Source: Arthrobacter sp. ERGS1:01 (GTDB lineage: Bacteria; Actinomycetota; Actinomycetes; Actinomycetales; Micrococcaceae). From it: DNA of 64,000 nucleotides. Below the pieces are notes generated by a model. That model had not been told where the DNA came from. It saw only the letters and a program-made list of their open reading frames with translations, and made no database searches. Position 1 is the first letter of the stretch, and each line of letters opens with the position of its first letter. Location: positions 3,596,001-3,660,000 of the forward strand of contig NZ_CP012479.1 in NCBI RefSeq assembly GCF_001281315.1, given 5' to 3'. Made by a program: the position numbers and the translations under genes. Positions 1 to 10,046 of this stretch are shown here, in pieces.

Positions 1-218
1 ACGCCGATGCCGGTAAAGTACAGGCCGGCCACGTTCCACAGATTGCCTGTCAACCCGTAGGTGAAGACGATCGGCAGCACGGAGGCCACGAAGATCACCA
101 GGACGGCACCGAGCACGGTTACATCGCGGGCGGTCAAGGGGCCAAATACGGCTTTGCTGATTCCCGCGTTCTTGCGGTCCGGCGCCACCGTGGTGGTGGA
201 CGCATTTTGCTCTGTCAT
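1..218 (-). CDS. Membrane protein, N-terminal part only
   Basis: Only the first 72 or so codons are in the window; the gene runs off the left edge. The start is ATG at 218, with AGGAG at 226-230 at normal spacing. The N-terminus is a polar Thr/Ala-rich tail of about 30 residues, followed by one strongly hydrophobic segment (about residues 33-52, VTVLGAVLVIFVASVLPIVF) and then aromatic, glycine-rich residues, so it is probably an integral membrane protein with a cytoplasmic tail. It is divergent from acs across a 329-nt gap. I do not recognise the family from this fragment. Confidence 0.65.
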   Translation of the reverse strand, partial: MTEQNASTTTVAPDRKNAGISKAVFGPLTARDVTVLGAVLVIFVASVLPIVFTYGLTGNLWNVAGLYFTGIG

Positions 219-447
219 CAAGTCACTCCTCAAAGTCACGATTCTGTTACAGCCTAGTGAACGCCTGGGAGCAACACTAGCCAGCCACAGCCAACGAGCG
301 ACACAAACTCCGGGGATGGGGAAACGTTCACCTACAACAATCTTGCGGCTTGCCGCGCATTTGGGCGCAGATATGACCCCGTTGGCCCGCATTCGCTGTG
401 ATCGCAGACACGTTTGCGCCGACAAGGCTATACAGTAAAAGCTGGAA

Positions 448-459
448 CACAACGTTGTG
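448..459. promoter_or_regulatory. Palindrome CACAACGTTGTG in the acs upstream region
   Basis: This is a perfect 12-bp palindrome with an AACGTT core, a shape used by LacI-family operators. It lies about 90 bp before acs. The 329-nt divergent gap (219-547) also holds a TACAGT/TATACA -10-like stretch at 429-436 and an incomplete Crp-like half site (TGTGA at 397-401, with no matching TCACA). I see no small gene there. An operator role is inference. Confidence 0.35.
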
Positions 460-547
460 CCGCCACCTCCCCTCAGAACCGCAAATCCGCGCGCAAATTA
501 TGGGGGTGTGCCGGCATCCGTAAAGAAGGAATGAAGGGGTTACGAAG

Positions 548-2524
<1,977 letters not shown>

Positions 2525-2534
2525 CTACCCCGCA

Positions 2535-2603
2535 TCTGTGTTGCAGTTGTTGGACCGAATTCGCCGATTTTCGGCGTTTCTGGTCCAACAACTGCAACAC
2601 AGA
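2535..2603. terminator. Long perfect inverted repeat between convergent genes
   Basis: The arms 2535-2556 and 2582-2603 are perfectly complementary over 22 bp (core TTGCAGTTGTTGGACC). The loop contains a second hairpin, CGCCGA/TCGGCG at 2562-2576. It sits 10 bp after the acs stop and 6 bp before the end of the convergent LacI-type gene. Bidirectional termination is likely. There is no strong T-run. Confidence 0.7.
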
Positions 2604-2608
2604 CTTGT

Positions 2609-3628
2609 TTAAGGGCAGCCGCAGGAACGGCGCAGGACCAGCTCGGAGGCGATGACGCCGTGCCGCGAGGGCGTGCCCTTGTCCTGGCCCACGAGTGCGC
2701 TGACGGCGGCCTGCGCCATGGCCCGGACCGGCTGCTTGACGGTGGACAGTGCCGGCCAGCTGTATTCGGCGTCGGTTGACCCGTCAAAGGACACGATCGC
2801 CATGTCCTCCGGCAACGTGAGGCCTGCTTCATGGAGGGCCCGGAGGATCCCGATCGCCTGCATGTCCGAGCTGACAAACACCGCCGTGGGCCGTTCCGCC
2901 GAGGCCAGCAGGCGCTGCCCGGCCGCGTAGCCGCCGGCGCGGGTGAACAGGCTCCGGACAATCGGCCCCTCGCCGAGCCCGGCGTCCGTCAGGGCATCGA
3001 GCCACCCCAGTTCGCGGTCGTCCACCCCGCCGGCCGCCGTGTTGCCCATGGCCAGGGCAATGCGGGTGTGCCCGTGCCCAATGAGGTGTTTCACGGCGGC
3101 CCTGGCGCCCTCGCGCAGGTCGGTGCCGACGGATGCGAATCCGGGTGCTGCCTTGTTCGTGGCGAGGAGCACCACGGGGATGTCGGCCACCTCAAGCGCC
3201 GCCACATCGGGGTCGAACTGGACGCTGGCCAGGAACACGCCGTCCACTTGGCGGGCCGCCAAGTTGCGGACGTGGGCCTGCTCCCTGGCCTGGCTGCCAT
3301 CCGAATTGGTCAGCAGGACCGCGTATCCGAGGGCCTCCGCCTCCTGTTCGACTGCGTGCGCCAACTCGGTGAAGAACGGGTTCGAGTTGTCCGGCAAGAT
3401 CAATCCGAGCAGGCGGCTGGAGCCGAGCTTCAGCGCCCTCGCCGCGGCATTGGGCCGATAGTCGAGCACCGCTATGGCGTCCCGCACGCGAGCTTCGGTG
3501 GCCGGCGAAACGTTCCTGGGCCCGCCGTTGACCACATAACTGACGACGGCGGTGCTGACCCCCGCGTAGCGTGCCACGTCCTTGCGTGTCACGGCCATTT
3601 TCGGGGATCGCACCGCCGGTTCGTTCAT
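2609..3628 (-). CDS. LacI-family transcriptional regulator
   Basis: This is a 339-residue repressor with the normal LacI layout. An N-terminal helix-turn-helix (TRKDVARYAGVSTAVVSYVVNG) is followed by the hinge helix (YRPNAAARALK) and a periplasmic-binding-protein-like sugar domain (LLGLILPDNSNPFF to the C-terminal SCGCP). It starts 14 nt after the oxidoreductase gene, so the two can be co-transcribed. The sequence TAGCAT 7 nt before ATG 3628 could also be a -10 for a leaderless internal transcript. An alternative in-frame start is Met11 (MAVTRKDV). It probably controls the flanking sugar-uptake and dehydrogenase genes; the ligand cannot be read from the sequence. Confidence 0.92.
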   Translation of the reverse strand: MNEPAVRSPKMAVTRKDVARYAGVSTAVVSYVVNGGPRNVSPATEARVRDAIAVLDYRPNAAARALKLGSSRLLGLILPDNSNPFFTELAHAVEQEAEALGYAVLLTNSDGSQAREQAHVRNLAARQVDGVFLASVQFDPDVAALEVADIPVVLLATNKAAPGFASVGTDLREGARAAVKHLIGHGHTRIALAMGNTAAGGVDDRELGWLDALTDAGLGEGPIVRSLFTRAGGYAAGQRLLASAERPTAVFVSSDMQAIGILRALHEAGLTLPEDMAIVSFDGSTDAEYSWPALSTVKQPVRAMAQAAVSALVGQDKGTPSRHGVIASELVLRRSCGCP

Positions 3629-3642
3629 GAGGCTAATGCTAG

Positions 3643-4845
3643 CTACATTTCCGCCGGCGCATCGCCGAAGTCGCTGATGGCCAGGCGCTCCCCGCCCCGC
3701 AACGCCGACTGGTGGGCGATGATGCCGGGCAGGGTGAACCGTGCCGCAACCCAGGCGTTGACCGGGGGCAGGGTTCCGTTGTTGGCGGCGCGGACGAAGT
3801 CGTCCACCAAGAAGTGGTGGCTGCCCTCGTGGCCGTTCGGGGCGCCGGTGAATTCACCGGGCAGCCGGGCCACGTCGTGCACGGGGGCGTGCCCGGACAT
3901 GAAGGCATCCCGCAGGGCCGGGGCAACATGGGCCAGCGACTCGTCGTCGGCCGACATGGTGGCGTGCGTGGCAAGCTCGGAGGAGATGTCCGTGACGGAT
4001 TCCTTGTCCTGCCAGACGCTGGTCTCGGCGAGCTGCTCCATGCTGGCCTCGGTGCCGAAGTAGCGGAACCGGGACTCACGGATGTGGGACGGGTAGCCCA
4101 CCCGGCGCATCTCGTTGATCCGCATGGCGCCGCCATCGTTGAGCTCGAACAGGGCCGTGGCGTTGGAGAAGTCGTTGTTGAACTGGCTGACTTCCTTGTC
4201 GAAAACGCCGTCCCCGCGCTGGTCCTTGACCCCGATGCAGCTGACGCTGACCGCGTGCGCATCGATGGCGCCCAGGACACCGCCCACCGAGTGGGTCGGG
4301 TACAGCATGGGCGGGTAGCTGGCGGTGCTCTTCCACTGCTCGCCGCCGCTGTACTGGTAGGCCTCATAGAAGCCCAGGTCCATGTCGTGGACGTAGTCGC
4401 CCTCGGCGTAGAAGACCCGGCCGAACGCACCGTCGGCGGCCTTGCCGCGCGCATAGACGGTGGCGGGGTTGTAGTAGCTCGTCTCGCCCATCATGTAAGT
4501 CAGCTTCGTCTCCCGGACGGCTTCGATGATGGCCGCGATCTCTTCCTCGGAGACTGCCATGGGCACGGCGGAGTATACGTGTTTCCCGGCCCGCAGCGCC
4601 TTGAGCACCAGCGGGCCGTGGGTCCAGCGCTGGGTGAAGATTGCGACGGCGTCGACGTCGGAGGCCAGCATTGCGTCAAAATCCTCGACCGTCCCGCCAA
4701 GTGACAGCCGTTCATTGAGTTCGGCGGCGCGTTCGGGCACGACGTCGGTGACGGCGATGGCCTCGACGTCCGGATGCAGGGCAAAAAGTTTGGCAAACTG
4801 GCCGGCAAACTGGCCGGCGCCGACGATGCCCAGGGTGATCGACAT
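3643..4845 (-). CDS. Gfo/Idh/MocA-family NAD(P)-dependent oxidoreductase
   Basis: The N-terminal Rossmann domain begins at once (ITLGIVGAGQFAGQF, GxGxxG-type). The family motif for the cofactor-proximal lysine appears as ALRAGKHVYSAVPMA. The 400-residue length is normal. I chose ATG 4845 over the upstream ATG 4893 because AAGGGA precedes it and the fold starts immediately. Members oxidise or isomerise sugars, inositols or sugar acids. Its position, divergent from an ABC sugar importer and followed by a LacI regulator, suggests it acts on the imported carbohydrate. The exact substrate is unknown. Confidence 0.9.
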   Translation of the reverse strand: MSITLGIVGAGQFAGQFAKLFALHPDVEAIAVTDVVPERAAELNERLSLGGTVEDFDAMLASDVDAVAIFTQRWTHGPLVLKALRAGKHVYSAVPMAVSEEEIAAIIEAVRETKLTYMMGETSYYNPATVYARGKAADGAFGRVFYAEGDYVHDMDLGFYEAYQYSGGEQWKSTASYPPMLYPTHSVGGVLGAIDAHAVSVSCIGVKDQRGDGVFDKEVSQFNNDFSNATALFELNDGGAMRINEMRRVGYPSHIRESRFRYFGTEASMEQLAETSVWQDKESVTDISSELATHATMSADDESLAHVAPALRDAFMSGHAPVHDVARLPGEFTGAPNGHEGSHHFLVDDFVRAANNGTLPPVNAWVAARFTLPGIIAHQSALRGGERLAISDFGDAPAEM

Positions 4846-4994
4846 GGTGGTCCCTTCAAGTGGCGTAAATTGCGTGTCGCTGAAGTCTTGCATTCAAATC
4901 TACTCGAGTCAACGGTTCCCAGTTACTCAGATCAGTCATGAATCAATAAGGCGCCGCTTGTTGCTTTAGCCAGCGGCTACTCGCGTAGATTGTT

Positions 4995-5010
4995 CGGTCA
5001 GCTTTGACCG
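4995..5010. promoter_or_regulatory. Operator-like inverted repeat CGGTCA-GCTT-TGACCG
   Basis: Perfect 6-bp arms with a 4-bp spacer lie in the 439-nt divergent gap between the oxidoreductase gene and the ABC operon. The gap also contains several GATC-centred motifs (5073-5088 and around 5181-5191, CGATCG). LacI and DeoR regulators are encoded on either side, so this gap is where their operators should be. Assigning a site to a regulator is not possible from sequence alone. Confidence 0.35.
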
Positions 5011-5207
5011 GCATGCGCACGCGGGGCAGGCTTGTGGCCAGGGCGGATGATGATCGTTTGTGCACCTTTTCGATCAACATTGACGATCAGCTGAACTTAA
5101 CTGAAAAGCCGTGCGATGACTGCGATCGGTCCGGGCTGTGGCCCGCACGAGGGATGCCCGGCCATGGTGACTTTCGCATAACGATCGAAATTATTCTCTT
5201 TTGCATC

Positions 5208-5236
5208 TTGACGTTCTTTTTTGAGGGATTCATGAT
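5208..5236 (+). promoter_or_regulatory. Candidate sigma-70-type promoter of the ABC operon
   Basis: TTGACG at 5208-5213 and CATGAT at 5231-5236 are separated by 17 bp. The predicted transcription start is near 5243, about 42 nt before the start codon at 5285. It is the best match to the housekeeping consensus in this gap. Confidence 0.55.
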
Positions 5237-5243
5237 GTGTGTA

Positions 5244-5259
5244 TGTGAACCAACTCACA
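5244..5259. promoter_or_regulatory. Crp/GlxR box TGTGAACCAACTCACA
   Basis: This is a perfect TGTGA-N6-TCACA inverted repeat, the known Crp/GlxR consensus in actinobacteria. It lies on or just after the predicted start of transcription (about 5243), a position that usually gives repression. A Crp/GlxR-type regulator is encoded in the same window at 18503. Confidence 0.65.
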
Positions 5260-5284
5260 CCGCTTGCATCTCAAGGGAGAGATC

Positions 5285-6607
5285 ATGTCACCAAATGAAG
5301 ACCGGTCCCCGTTCAGCCCCTTCCGCCCTGGCATGGACCGCCGCACGTTACTTAAGACCCTGGGCGTCGGCGCCGTCAGCGCAGCAGGAATCCCCCTGCT
5401 GGCCGCCTGCACCGGAGGATCCGGCCCCGGCGCCTCGGCCTCGGCCTCGACGTCCCTGACCTTTGGCTCGGGCTCCTCGGATGACGTTCCCAAGGCCGCC
5501 TACCAGGCGGTGACCGACGCGTTCACCGCAAAATCAAAGATCAGCGTCACCACCAACGTGGTGCCCCACAACGACTTCCAGAACAAGATCTCCACCTACC
5601 TGCAGGGCAGCCCGGACGACGCCTTCACCTGGTTCGCCGGCTACCGCATGCAGTACTACGCCGGCAAGGGGCTGCTCGCTCCCATCGACGACGTCTGGGA
5701 AAAGATCGGCGCCAACTACTCCGACGCCATGAAGAAGGCCTCCACCGGCCCCGACGGCAAGATGTACTTCGTACCCAACTACAACTACCCCTGGGGCTTC
5801 TTCTACCGCAAGAGCCTCTGGGCTGACAAGGGCTACGAAGTCCCCACGACCTTCGATGCGCTCACCACCCTCGCCAAGAAGATGAAGAGCGACGGCCTTG
5901 TGCCGATCGAGTTTGCCGACAAGGACGGCTGGCCCGCCATGGGCACCTTCGACTACATCAACATGCGCCTCAACGGCTACCAGTTCCACATGGACCTCAC
6001 CGCCCACAAGGAATCCTGGGACCAGAAGAAGGTCAGCGACGTCTTTGACACCTGGAAGGCCCTGCTGCCCTACCAGAACCCGGCCGCCCTCGGCATGACC
6101 TGGCAGGATTCGGCCATCAACCTGGGCAAGAAGAAGTCCGGCATGTACCTGCTGGGCTCCTTTGTCACCCAGCAGTTCACGGACAAAGCCACCCTGGACG
6201 ACATCGACTTCTTCCCGTTCCCGGAAATCGCCGTGGAGGGCCAGGATGCCGTGGAGGCACCCATCGACGGCCTGCTGCTTTCCAAGAAGGGCGGCACCAA
6301 CCAGGCAGCCCGCGACTTCCTGGCTTTCATGGGCACCCCCGAGGGGCAGAACGCCTACGCGAAGGTGGATCCGTCCAACATCGCCACCGCCAAGGGCGCC
6401 GATACCTCGACCTTCTCGCCGCTGACCAAGAAGTGTGCCGAGACCATTGCCAACGCCAAGAGCATCAGCCAGTTCTTCGACCGCGACGCCCTTCCGGCCA
6501 TGGCGAACAACGTGATGATCCCGGCCCTGCAGGGCTTCATCAAGGACGGCACCATCGACGTCAAGAACCTCGAAGCCCAGGCCAAGGCACTCTACGCCGC
6601 CCAGTGA
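5285..6607 (+). CDS. ABC sugar importer, substrate-binding lipoprotein (Tat signal)
   Basis: A 440-residue family-1 type solute-binding protein. The signal is twin-arginine (MDRRTLLKTLG, Arg19-Arg20) and ends in the lipobox LLAAC with the lipidated Cys at 42, so it should be exported folded and anchored outside the membrane. A Ser/Ala/Gly-rich linker follows. The body has the usual features (PIEFADKDGWPAMGTFDYI, FFPFPEIAVEG). I chose ATG 5285 because AAGGGAGAG lies just before it; an in-frame ATG 7 codons earlier lacks this. First gene of an importer operon followed by two permeases. The sugar is unknown. Confidence 0.92.
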   Translation: MSPNEDRSPFSPFRPGMDRRTLLKTLGVGAVSAAGIPLLAACTGGSGPGASASASTSLTFGSGSSDDVPKAAYQAVTDAFTAKSKISVTTNVVPHNDFQNKISTYLQGSPDDAFTWFAGYRMQYYAGKGLLAPIDDVWEKIGANYSDAMKKASTGPDGKMYFVPNYNYPWGFFYRKSLWADKGYEVPTTFDALTTLAKKMKSDGLVPIEFADKDGWPAMGTFDYINMRLNGYQFHMDLTAHKESWDQKKVSDVFDTWKALLPYQNPAALGMTWQDSAINLGKKKSGMYLLGSFVTQQFTDKATLDDIDFFPFPEIAVEGQDAVEAPIDGLLLSKKGGTNQAARDFLAFMGTPEGQNAYAKVDPSNIATAKGADTSTFSPLTKKCAETIANAKSISQFFDRDALPAMANNVMIPALQGFIKDGTIDVKNLEAQAKALYAAQ

Positions 6608-6690
6608 GTTGTGCGGCGGCCGGCCCTGTCCGGCCGCCGCGCTCCCACCGCACCCGCAACCGCCCCCTCCGAGAAAACGAGTTTGCCGAC

Positions 6691-7665
6691 ATGAGCACGC
6701 CTACCGAGCTTTCCGATTCAGCCGCCCCCGGCTCACGGGCCGGCCGAAACACTCCAGGGGGCCGGACCAAACCCAAGGGAGTCAAGCGGCTCTCCAAGCG
6801 GGACAAGGTGGTCCTGGGCTTCATGGTGGGCATTCCCACCCTGGTACAGCTGGCCTTCGTCTGGATTCCCACCGTACTGTCCGTCCTGTTGTCCTTCACC
6901 CGGTGGAACGGGCTGGCGCTTTCCGACATTCGTGCCGCGGGGCTGGCCAACTACAGTTATGTGTTCAACGACAGCCCGGCGTTCTGGCCGGCGGTGCAGC
7001 ACAACATCCTCTGGCTGGTGTTCCTCGCCGTCATCGCCACACCGTTGGGTCTGCTGTTGGCCGTCCTGCTGGACCAGCAGATCCGCGGATCCAAGATCTA
7101 CCAAAGCATCTTCTTTGTCCCGGTCATGCTGTCCCTGGCTCTGGTCGGGATCATCTGGCAGCTGTTCTACCAAAAGGACAACGGCCTGCTGAACTTCCTG
7201 CTCGGCACCGCCGGCACACCGGCCGCCGTGGACTGGTTCGGCAATTCCAGCGTCAACATCTGGGCAGCCCTCGTCGCGGCCACCTGGCGCCACGCCGGCT
7301 ACGTCATGATCCTGTACTTAGCGGGATTGAAGGGCGTGGACGCGTCCCTGAAGGAGGCGGCGTCACTTGACGGCGCCAACGCAACCCAAACGTTCTTCCG
7401 GATCGTCTTTCCCGCCATGGCCCCCATCAACATCGTCATCGTGGTCATCACCATCATCGAATCCCTGCGAGCCTTCGACGTCGTCTGGGTCATCAACAAA
7501 GGCACCAACGGCCTGGAACTCATCAGCGCCCTGGTCATCAGCTACCTGATCGGTGAAGGCCAATCCATCGGTATCGGCTCCGCCTTCGCCGTGATCCTGC
7601 TCGTGATCTCCCTGGTGCCCATCACCATCTACCTGTCCCGCACCTTCCGGAAGGAGAAGTTCTGA
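6691..7665 (+). CDS. ABC sugar importer permease, MalF-type
   Basis: 324 residues with about six membrane segments, beginning near GFMVGIPTLVQLAFVWI. The cytoplasmic EAA loop that docks the ATPase is clear (EAASLDGANATQTFFRIVFP). ATG 6691 is the first Met giving a normal N-terminus; upstream codons in this frame are not protein-like. It follows the binding-protein gene after 83 nt and overlaps the next permease by one base (TGATG), so translation is probably coupled. No ATPase gene is present in the operon. Confidence 0.93.
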   Translation: MSTPTELSDSAAPGSRAGRNTPGGRTKPKGVKRLSKRDKVVLGFMVGIPTLVQLAFVWIPTVLSVLLSFTRWNGLALSDIRAAGLANYSYVFNDSPAFWPAVQHNILWLVFLAVIATPLGLLLAVLLDQQIRGSKIYQSIFFVPVMLSLALVGIIWQLFYQKDNGLLNFLLGTAGTPAAVDWFGNSSVNIWAALVAATWRHAGYVMILYLAGLKGVDASLKEAASLDGANATQTFFRIVFPAMAPINIVIVVITIIESLRAFDVVWVINKGTNGLELISALVISYLIGEGQSIGIGSAFAVILLVISLVPITIYLSRTFRKEKF

Positions 7666-8594
7666 TGTCTGCTTCCACCGCCACCCGACGCCCCGGGCAC
7701 GCCAAAGACGGCGGCCCCGCCGCGCCACGTTTGGGCCACGGCCGCAGCCGCCCGCACTACGGCACCCACATCTTCCTGACAGTCATGGCAATCATGTGGA
7801 TGGTCCCGCTCGGCTGGGCCCTCTTCACGGCACTGCGCCCCAAAGCCGACACCGACAAATACGGCTACTTCAGCCTCGGCGGCGCCTTCAACTTCGACAA
7901 CTTCGTCACGGCCTGGAACCAGGGCGGATTCCCACGCTACTTCGCGAACTCCCTGATCATCACCATCCCCACCATCATCCTGGTCCTGCTGTTCTCCTCC
8001 ATGATGGCCTTCGCCGTCAGCCGGGTCAGCTGGAAATTCAACATCACCCTGCTCATCATGTTCACCGCCGGCAATTTGCTCCCACCCCAGGTGCTGGCCA
8101 CCCCGCTGTTTGAAATGTTCAAACTGATCCCGCTGCCATATTGGTTCAGCGATTCGGGCAGCCTGCTGAACACCTACCTATCGGTCATCATCGCCAACAC
8201 CGCGTTCCAGATCGGCTTCTGCACCTTCGTGCTCTCCAACTACATGAAGGCGCTCTCGGCGGACCTGACGGAGGCGGCGCTCGTGGACGGAGCCGGAATC
8301 TGGCGCCAATACATCTCCATCATCATGCCGCTATGCCGGCCGGCCATCGCCGCCCTGGCCACGCTGGAACTGATCTTCATCTACAACGACTATTTCTGGC
8401 CCCTCCTCTTCATCCAGAGCGGGGACAGGCTCCCGGTCACCACCGCCATCAACAACCTGCAGGGAACCTTCCTCTCCAACTACAACCTGCTGGCGGCCGG
8501 TGCCACGATCACCGTCATCCCCACCCTGATCGTCTACCTGGTCCTCCAGCGCCACTTCGTCGCCGGGCTGACCCTCGGCTCCAGCAAGGGATGA
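7665..8594 (+). CDS. ABC sugar importer permease, MalG-type
   Basis: 309 residues, the partner of the MalF-type permease. Six predicted membrane segments and the EAA loop (EAALVDGAGIWRQYISIIMP) place it in the CUT1 family. The start ATG overlaps the stop of the preceding gene by one base. The heterodimer it forms needs a nucleotide-binding subunit that is not encoded nearby; actinobacterial CUT1 importers often share one MsiK-like ATPase. Confidence 0.93.
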   Translation: MSASTATRRPGHAKDGGPAAPRLGHGRSRPHYGTHIFLTVMAIMWMVPLGWALFTALRPKADTDKYGYFSLGGAFNFDNFVTAWNQGGFPRYFANSLIITIPTIILVLLFSSMMAFAVSRVSWKFNITLLIMFTAGNLLPPQVLATPLFEMFKLIPLPYWFSDSGSLLNTYLSVIIANTAFQIGFCTFVLSNYMKALSADLTEAALVDGAGIWRQYISIIMPLCRPAIAALATLELIFIYNDYFWPLLFIQSGDRLPVTTAINNLQGTFLSNYNLLAAGATITVIPTLIVYLVLQRHFVAGLTLGSSKG

Positions 8595-8676
8595 GTGGTC
8601 ACGTGAGAAGCGACAAGAACCTCAAACCCGGAAACGGTGATCCTTCCTGCGCGCCGAACGCACGGAAGACGGGCCC

Positions 8677-9468
8677 ATGCTGGCCGACGCCCGGCGCAGC
8701 GCCATCGTGGCCACGGTATCCCGGGAGCGGGTGGTCCGGGTCTCGAACCTGGCCGAACAGTTCGGCGTCTCCCTGGTCACGGTACGCCGTGACATCGAGG
8801 CCCTGGACGACGCCGGCCTGGTCCAGAAGATCCACGGCGGCGCCAAACTTCCCGGCGGCGCAAGCACCCACGAACCCGGCTTCGAGCTCAAGTCCACCCT
8901 GGGAACCCTGGAGAAGCGGGCCATTGCCCGGGAAGCGGAACTGCTGGTCAAGGACGGCATGGCGATCGGACTGAGTGCCGGGACCACCACCTGGGCGCTG
9001 GCCAAGGAGCTCAGTTCCCGCAGCAACCTCACCGTGGTGACCAACTCGGTCAAGATTGCCGACGTCTTCCAGGAGGCCGGGTCCAGGGTGTCGGTGATCC
9101 TTACGGGCGGCGAGCGCACGCCGTCGGACGCCCTGGTGGGGCCCATCGCAACGCAGTCGATGCACTCATTGCATCTGGACTTGCTGTTCCTGGGCGTGCA
9201 CGGGGTGGATGCGGACGCCGGCTTCACCACGCCAAACCTGCTCGAGGCCGAGATGGACCGGGCGCTCATCGAGGCGGCCCGCAAGGTAGTGGTGCTGGCG
9301 GACCACAGCAAGTGGGGCACCGTGGGCATCAGCACCATCGCCGGCATAGAGGACGTGGACGAGGTCATCAGCGACGACGCCCTGGGCGTGGAGGCGCAGC
9401 GCATCCTGCGGGAACGCGTTGCCCGGCTCCGGCTGGTCAGCGTCACCCCGCACACCCCGGCCCCCTAG
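8677..9468 (+). CDS. DeoR/GlpR-family transcriptional regulator
   Basis: 263 residues. An N-terminal winged HTH (VVRVSNLAEQFGVSLVTVRRDIEAL, followed by VQKIHGGA) precedes the sugar-phosphate-sensing DeoR C-terminal domain (GLSAGTTTWALAKEL, TNSVKIA, LTGGERTPSDALVGP). The family binds phosphorylated sugar intermediates and usually represses the adjacent catabolic operon. It lies 82 nt after the importer permease and could be its last gene. ATG 8677 is the only ATG before the HTH; a stop codon at 8638 limits extension. Confidence 0.93.
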   Translation: MLADARRSAIVATVSRERVVRVSNLAEQFGVSLVTVRRDIEALDDAGLVQKIHGGAKLPGGASTHEPGFELKSTLGTLEKRAIAREAELLVKDGMAIGLSAGTTTWALAKELSSRSNLTVVTNSVKIADVFQEAGSRVSVILTGGERTPSDALVGPIATQSMHSLHLDLLFLGVHGVDADAGFTTPNLLEAEMDRALIEAARKVVVLADHSKWGTVGISTIAGIEDVDEVISDDALGVEAQRILRERVARLRLVSVTPHTPAP

Positions 9469-9533
9469 GCCCCGGCCGCGATCGGGCGCCGCGGCGTCCG
9501 GTCGCGGGCGGATTTGTGCGGCATGATTAAGCC

Positions 9534-9995
9534 ATGACTTCCACCACCGATGCATCAGACCGCGGCGAACTGCTGGTCCTCAACGGCCCCAACCTGAACC
9601 TGCTGGGCACCCGCGAGCCGGCCATCTACGGTTCGGCCACGCTCGACGACGTCGCCAACCTCACCATTGCGGCCGCCCAGGCCGCGGGGTTCAGCGCCGA
9701 GTGCATCCAATCCAACCATGAGGGCGACCTCATCGACGCGATCCATGCTGCCCGCGGAACCGCCGTCGGCATCATCATCAACGCCGGCGCCTACACGCAC
9801 ACCTCGGTGGCCATCCGGGATGCGCTGGTCGCCGCGGAACTGCCCGCCGTGGAGGTCCACATCTCCAATGTGCACAAGCGCGAGGAATTCCGCCACCACT
9901 CCTACCTGTCGGGGGTGTGCGACGCCGTGATCGTGGGCGCCGGCATCCACGGCTACGAACTGGCCGTCAGCTACCTGGACAAGGTTCTCGCCTAA
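9534..9995 (+). CDS. aroQ: 3-dehydroquinate dehydratase, type II
   Basis: Catalyses reversible dehydration of 3-dehydroquinate to 3-dehydroshikimate. At 153 residues it is the type II dodecamer-forming size. Family motifs are complete: [40 protein letters not shown] and [19 protein letters not shown], including the catalytic His of the last block. It lies 65 nt after the DeoR gene rather than in an aro cluster, so a catabolic quinate-type role cannot be excluded. CATGAT at 9522-9527 ends 6 nt before the ATG and no ribosome site is visible, suggesting a leaderless mRNA and its own promoter. Confidence 0.95.
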   Translation: MTSTTDASDRGELLVLNGPNLNLLGTREPAIYGSATLDDVANLTIAAAQAAGFSAECIQSNHEGDLIDAIHAARGTAVGIIINAGAYTHTSVAIRDALVAAELPAVEVHISNVHKREEFRHHSYLSGVCDAVIVGAGIHGYELAVSYLDKVLA

Positions 9996-10009
9996 AAGAC
10001 GCTGCCCCT

Positions 10010-10044
10010 CCATGGGGCGGGCCCGCGACGGCCCCACCCCATGG
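10010..10044. terminator. Hairpin between convergent aroQ and kinase genes
   Basis: CCATGGGGCGGG near 10010-10021 pairs with the CCCACCCCATGG-like arm ending at 10044, with one G-T or C mismatch. It fills the 51-nt convergent gap and probably terminates both transcripts. Confidence 0.5.
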
Positions 10045-10046
10045 TC

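Noticed and set aside
397..412. Crp/GlxR site upstream of acs
   Set aside because: TGTGA is present but the second half is ACACG rather than TCACA. I kept it only as a comment.
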